7,256 nt of DNA from Chloroflexi bacterium RBG_16_64_32 (GTDB lineage: Bacteria > Chloroflexota > Dehalococcoidia > SM23-28-2 > RBG-16-64-32). The stretch is from assembly GCA_001795235.1 (NCBI GenBank), contig MGNZ01000073.1:3585-10840 (forward strand). Direction: 5' to 3'. Positions within the stretch are counted from its first letter, which is position 1; each line of letters starts with the position of its first letter. The notes beneath the pieces are model-generated. The model had not been told where the DNA came from. It saw only the letters and a list, made by a program, of their open reading frames with translations, and did no database searches. A program made the position numbers and the translations under genes. Shown here piece after piece: positions 6,013 through 7,256 of the stretch.

Positions 6013-6579
6013 TTGCTTCGAATCCGGCTTTCCAGAGTAGGCAAGCGAAAGCAGCCGTCTTTTCGGCTAGTGGTCGCCGACTCGCACGCGCCGCGCGACG
6101 GTGCCTTCATCAAGATAATCGGGCACTACAACCCCCGCACCGATCCTACGACCCTGGTGGTGAAGGAGGACGAAGCCGAGGAATGGCTCCGCCGCGGTGC
6201 GCAGCCCTCGGAGACGGCGGCCAAGCTGCTCACCCGGATCGGCGTGATGGAGCGCGCCGGCCTCGCTCCCGTGACGTGGGACCGCAAGACCCCCGTAAAG
6301 CCCAAGAAGGCTGAAGAGGAAGCGCCAGTAGCGGCTCCGGCCGCGAAGGCGGAGGCCAAAGCCGAAGCGCCCGCTGAGGATGCGAAGGCGGAGGCCAAAG
6401 CCGAGCCCGAGGAGGCGGAGGCCACAGCCGAGGCGCCCGAGGACGAAGCGCCCGCCGAGGATGTGAACGCGGAGGCCGAAGCTGCAGCCGAAGCGCCCGC
6501 CGAGGATGCGAACGCGGAGGCCGAGGCCGAAGCCAAATCCGAAGGCGAGTCCTCGGAAGACACCAAAGCCACGGAGTAA
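6013..6579 (+). CDS. rpsP: 30S ribosomal protein S16 with a long Ala/Glu-rich C-terminal extension
   Basis: Small-subunit ribosomal protein that binds 16S rRNA and aids 30S assembly. The core fits the family: start MLRIRLSRVGKRKQPSFRLV, then VADSHAPRDGAFIKIIGHYNP, then an acidic/tryptophan segment EDEAEEWLRRGAQPSETAAKLL, ending near residue 90. Standard S16 is about 80-90 residues; this one has 188. The remaining part (from about residue 96) is a low-complexity tail of Ala, Glu, Lys, Pro and Asp, with repeated EAPAED-type units and a net negative charge. Ala/Glu-rich S16 tails are known in some high-GC lineages; their role is unclear. Translation starts at TTG behind a strong ribosome binding site, 35 nt after ffh. 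khpA begins 3 nt after the stop. Confidence 0.95.
   Translation: MLRIRLSRVGKRKQPSFRLVVADSHAPRDGAFIKIIGHYNPRTDPTTLVVKEDEAEEWLRRGAQPSETAAKLLTRIGVMERAGLAPVTWDRKTPVKPKKAEEEAPVAAPAAKAEAKAEAPAEDAKAEAKAEPEEAEATAEAPEDEAPAEDVNAEAEAAAEAPAEDANAEAEAEAKSEGESSEDTKATE
6364..6528 (+). repeat. Imperfect coding repeats in the S16 tail
   Basis: Three in-frame 39-nt units begin at 6364, 6445 and 6490 and encode EAPAEDAKAEAKA, EAPAEDVNAEAEA and EAPAEDANAEAEA. Units two and three are 45 nt apart; the first is 81 nt before the second. Between and around them lie shorter Ala-Glu-Lys variants. The DNA similarity (only a few base changes per unit) points to growth by duplication or replication slippage. Confidence 0.8.
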
Positions 6580-6582
6580 CCC

Positions 6583-6810
6583 ATGAAAGAGCTGATTGAG
6601 TTCATGGCTCGCGCCATCGTCGACTACCCGGACGAGGTGGAGGTGACAGAGGAGGACACGGAGGACCAGATCGTGTTCCACCTCAAGGTGGCGGAATCAG
6701 ACATGGGTAAGGTAATCGGCAAGCAGGGGCGCATCGCCAACGCTATGCGCACTCTGCTCAAGGTAGCGGCCATCCGCAAGGGCACCAAGGCGTCCCTAGA
6801 GATCGGCTAG
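6583..6810 (+). CDS. khpA: KH domain RNA-binding protein KhpA
   Basis: Small cytoplasmic RNA-binding protein (75 residues, the family's usual size), also known as YlqC. It is a single type II KH domain: MKELIEFMARAIVDYPDEVEV, an acidic turn (TEEDTED), the strand QIVFHLKVAESDMGKVIG, and the GXXG loop in IGKQGR followed by IANAMRTLLKVAAIRKG. In firmicutes KhpA pairs with KhpB and affects cell division and small-RNA function; that role is knowledge of the family, not visible here. A GGAG (6573-6576) within the last rpsP codons gives a 6-nt spacing to the ATG. Position between rpsP and rimM is the standard gene order. Confidence 0.95.
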   Translation: MKELIEFMARAIVDYPDEVEVTEEDTEDQIVFHLKVAESDMGKVIGKQGRIANAMRTLLKVAAIRKGTKASLEIG

Positions 6811-6817
6811 AGAGAGA

Positions 6818-6844
6818 GCGGGACACCTGTGGAGGAGGTCCCGC
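6818..6844 (+). promoter_or_regulatory. Hairpin enclosing the rimM start codon
   Basis: The arms GCGGGAC (6818-6824) and GTCCCGC (6838-6844) are perfect complements of 7 bp. Their 13-nt loop (6825-6837) contains the rimM GTG (6829-6831) and a GGAGGAG run. In mRNA this could shape access to the rimM start. It may also be chance in GC-rich sequence. Confidence 0.35.
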
Positions 6845-7256
6845 CCGGGCACGTCGCCGTCGGTCGCATAACCACTGCCTGGGGCATGCGCGGTGGCGTC
6901 AAGGTATTCCCTCTCGTAGACAAGCGGCAGCGGCTTGCCCCCGGCAGCAGCGTAACCGTTGGCGGCGAACGCCGCGCCATCGAATCCTCCCGCTGGCAGA
7001 AGGGGATCGTCTACCTCAAGCTCTCCGGCATCGATGACCGCGAAGCGGCCTCAGCAGTGCGGGGGCTTTTTCTGACCGTGCCGGAGAGCGACCTGGAGAC
7101 GCTCGCGGAAGGCGTGTACTACCGCTTTCAGCTAGTCGGTCTGGCGGTGCGGAGCACAGCCGGAGCATCGTTGGGAGTTGTAACCGAGATCCTGAGCACC
7201 GGCGCCCACGACGTCTACATCGTGCAGGGCGAAAGAGGCGAGATTCTTCTGCCGGC
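6829..7256 (+). CDS. rimM: Ribosome maturation factor RimM (5' part, runs off the window)
   Basis: 16S rRNA processing and 30S maturation factor that binds S19 in the 30S head. 142 complete codons are visible; the family is usually about 165-180 residues, so perhaps 25-35 are missing. N-terminal RimM domain: HVAVGRITTAWGMRGGVKVFPL, then APGSSVTVGG, then KLSGIDDREAASAVRGLFLTVP. The link to the PRC-barrel half is EGVYYRFQLVGLAV, followed by LGVVTEILSTGAHDVYIVQ and EILLPA at the edge. An in-frame TAG (the khpA stop, 6808-6810) lies 18 nt upstream, and GTG 6829 is the only plausible start between that stop and the conserved VGRI. Only a weak GAGAGAG (6812-6818) precedes it, at about 10 nt. It is 18 nt downstream of khpA; trmD often follows in other genomes but is outside this window. 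Confidence 0.93.
   Translation, partial: MEEVPPGHVAVGRITTAWGMRGGVKVFPLVDKRQRLAPGSSVTVGGERRAIESSRWQKGIVYLKLSGIDDREAASAVRGLFLTVPESDLETLAEGVYYRFQLVGLAVRSTAGASLGVVTEILSTGAHDVYIVQGERGEILLP

Noticed and set aside
6067..6681. Long minus-strand open frame (204 codons) across rpsP and khpA
   Set aside because: It is the antisense of the Ala/Glu-rich repeat tail, giving a Gly/Leu/Phe-Arg low-complexity product; codon bias of the sense gene keeps it open.

Overview
This is a GC-rich bacterial chromosomal segment with genes packed tightly on the + strand only. It carries the end of a Tad (Flp) pilus cluster, a GAPDH gene, a cation diffusion facilitator, a thioredoxin-like lipoprotein, and the housekeeping cluster ffh-rpsP-khpA-rimM. 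The protein style is what I would expect of Chloroflexota (Dehalococcoidia/SAR202-like): the Ffh N-terminus, the thioredoxin lipoprotein with an ATPAYC...CGP motif, and an S16 with an Ala/Glu-rich tail. This placement is inference at moderate confidence. A high-GC actinobacterium-like lineage is the main alternative. I see no tRNA, rRNA, CRISPR array, insertion sequence or phage gene.

Layout: 1-1291 holds the 3' part of tadB and all of tadC, closed by a strong intrinsic terminator (1320-1359). Its T-tract runs into a sigma70-like promoter (1358-1387) that should drive gap (1427-2443), a CDF metal exporter (2457-3398) and a lipoprotein with an Ig-like and a thioredoxin-like domain (3373-4344, overlapping the CDF gene by 26 nt). 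Directly behind lies 4349-4582, which is not an intact ORF. It reads as the two ends of a peroxiredoxin-like gene with an in-frame amber codon and the catalytic middle missing. A second good promoter (4606-4635) sits so close to ffh that the mRNA would have almost no leader. From there ffh (4649-5977), rpsP (TTG start, 6013-6579), khpA (6583-6810) and rimM (GTG start, 6829 to the window end) form a compact operon.

How the genes fit together: TadB and TadC are the inner-membrane platform proteins of a type IVc pilus. GAPDH is central carbon metabolism; its link to a metal exporter and an extracytoplasmic thioredoxin-like protein is unexplained, though metal and redox stress would be one theme. 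The ffh operon joins signal-recognition-particle targeting to small-subunit assembly (S16, the RNA chaperone KhpA and the 30S maturation factor RimM), a common bacterial arrangement.

I did not find a clearly new system. The points most worth a second look are the decayed peroxiredoxin, the altered G2 and G3 motifs of Ffh (DPERVAA; DTVGY in place of DTAGR), the CX4C thioredoxin-like lipoprotein, the near-leaderless ffh start, and a hairpin enclosing the rimM start codon.
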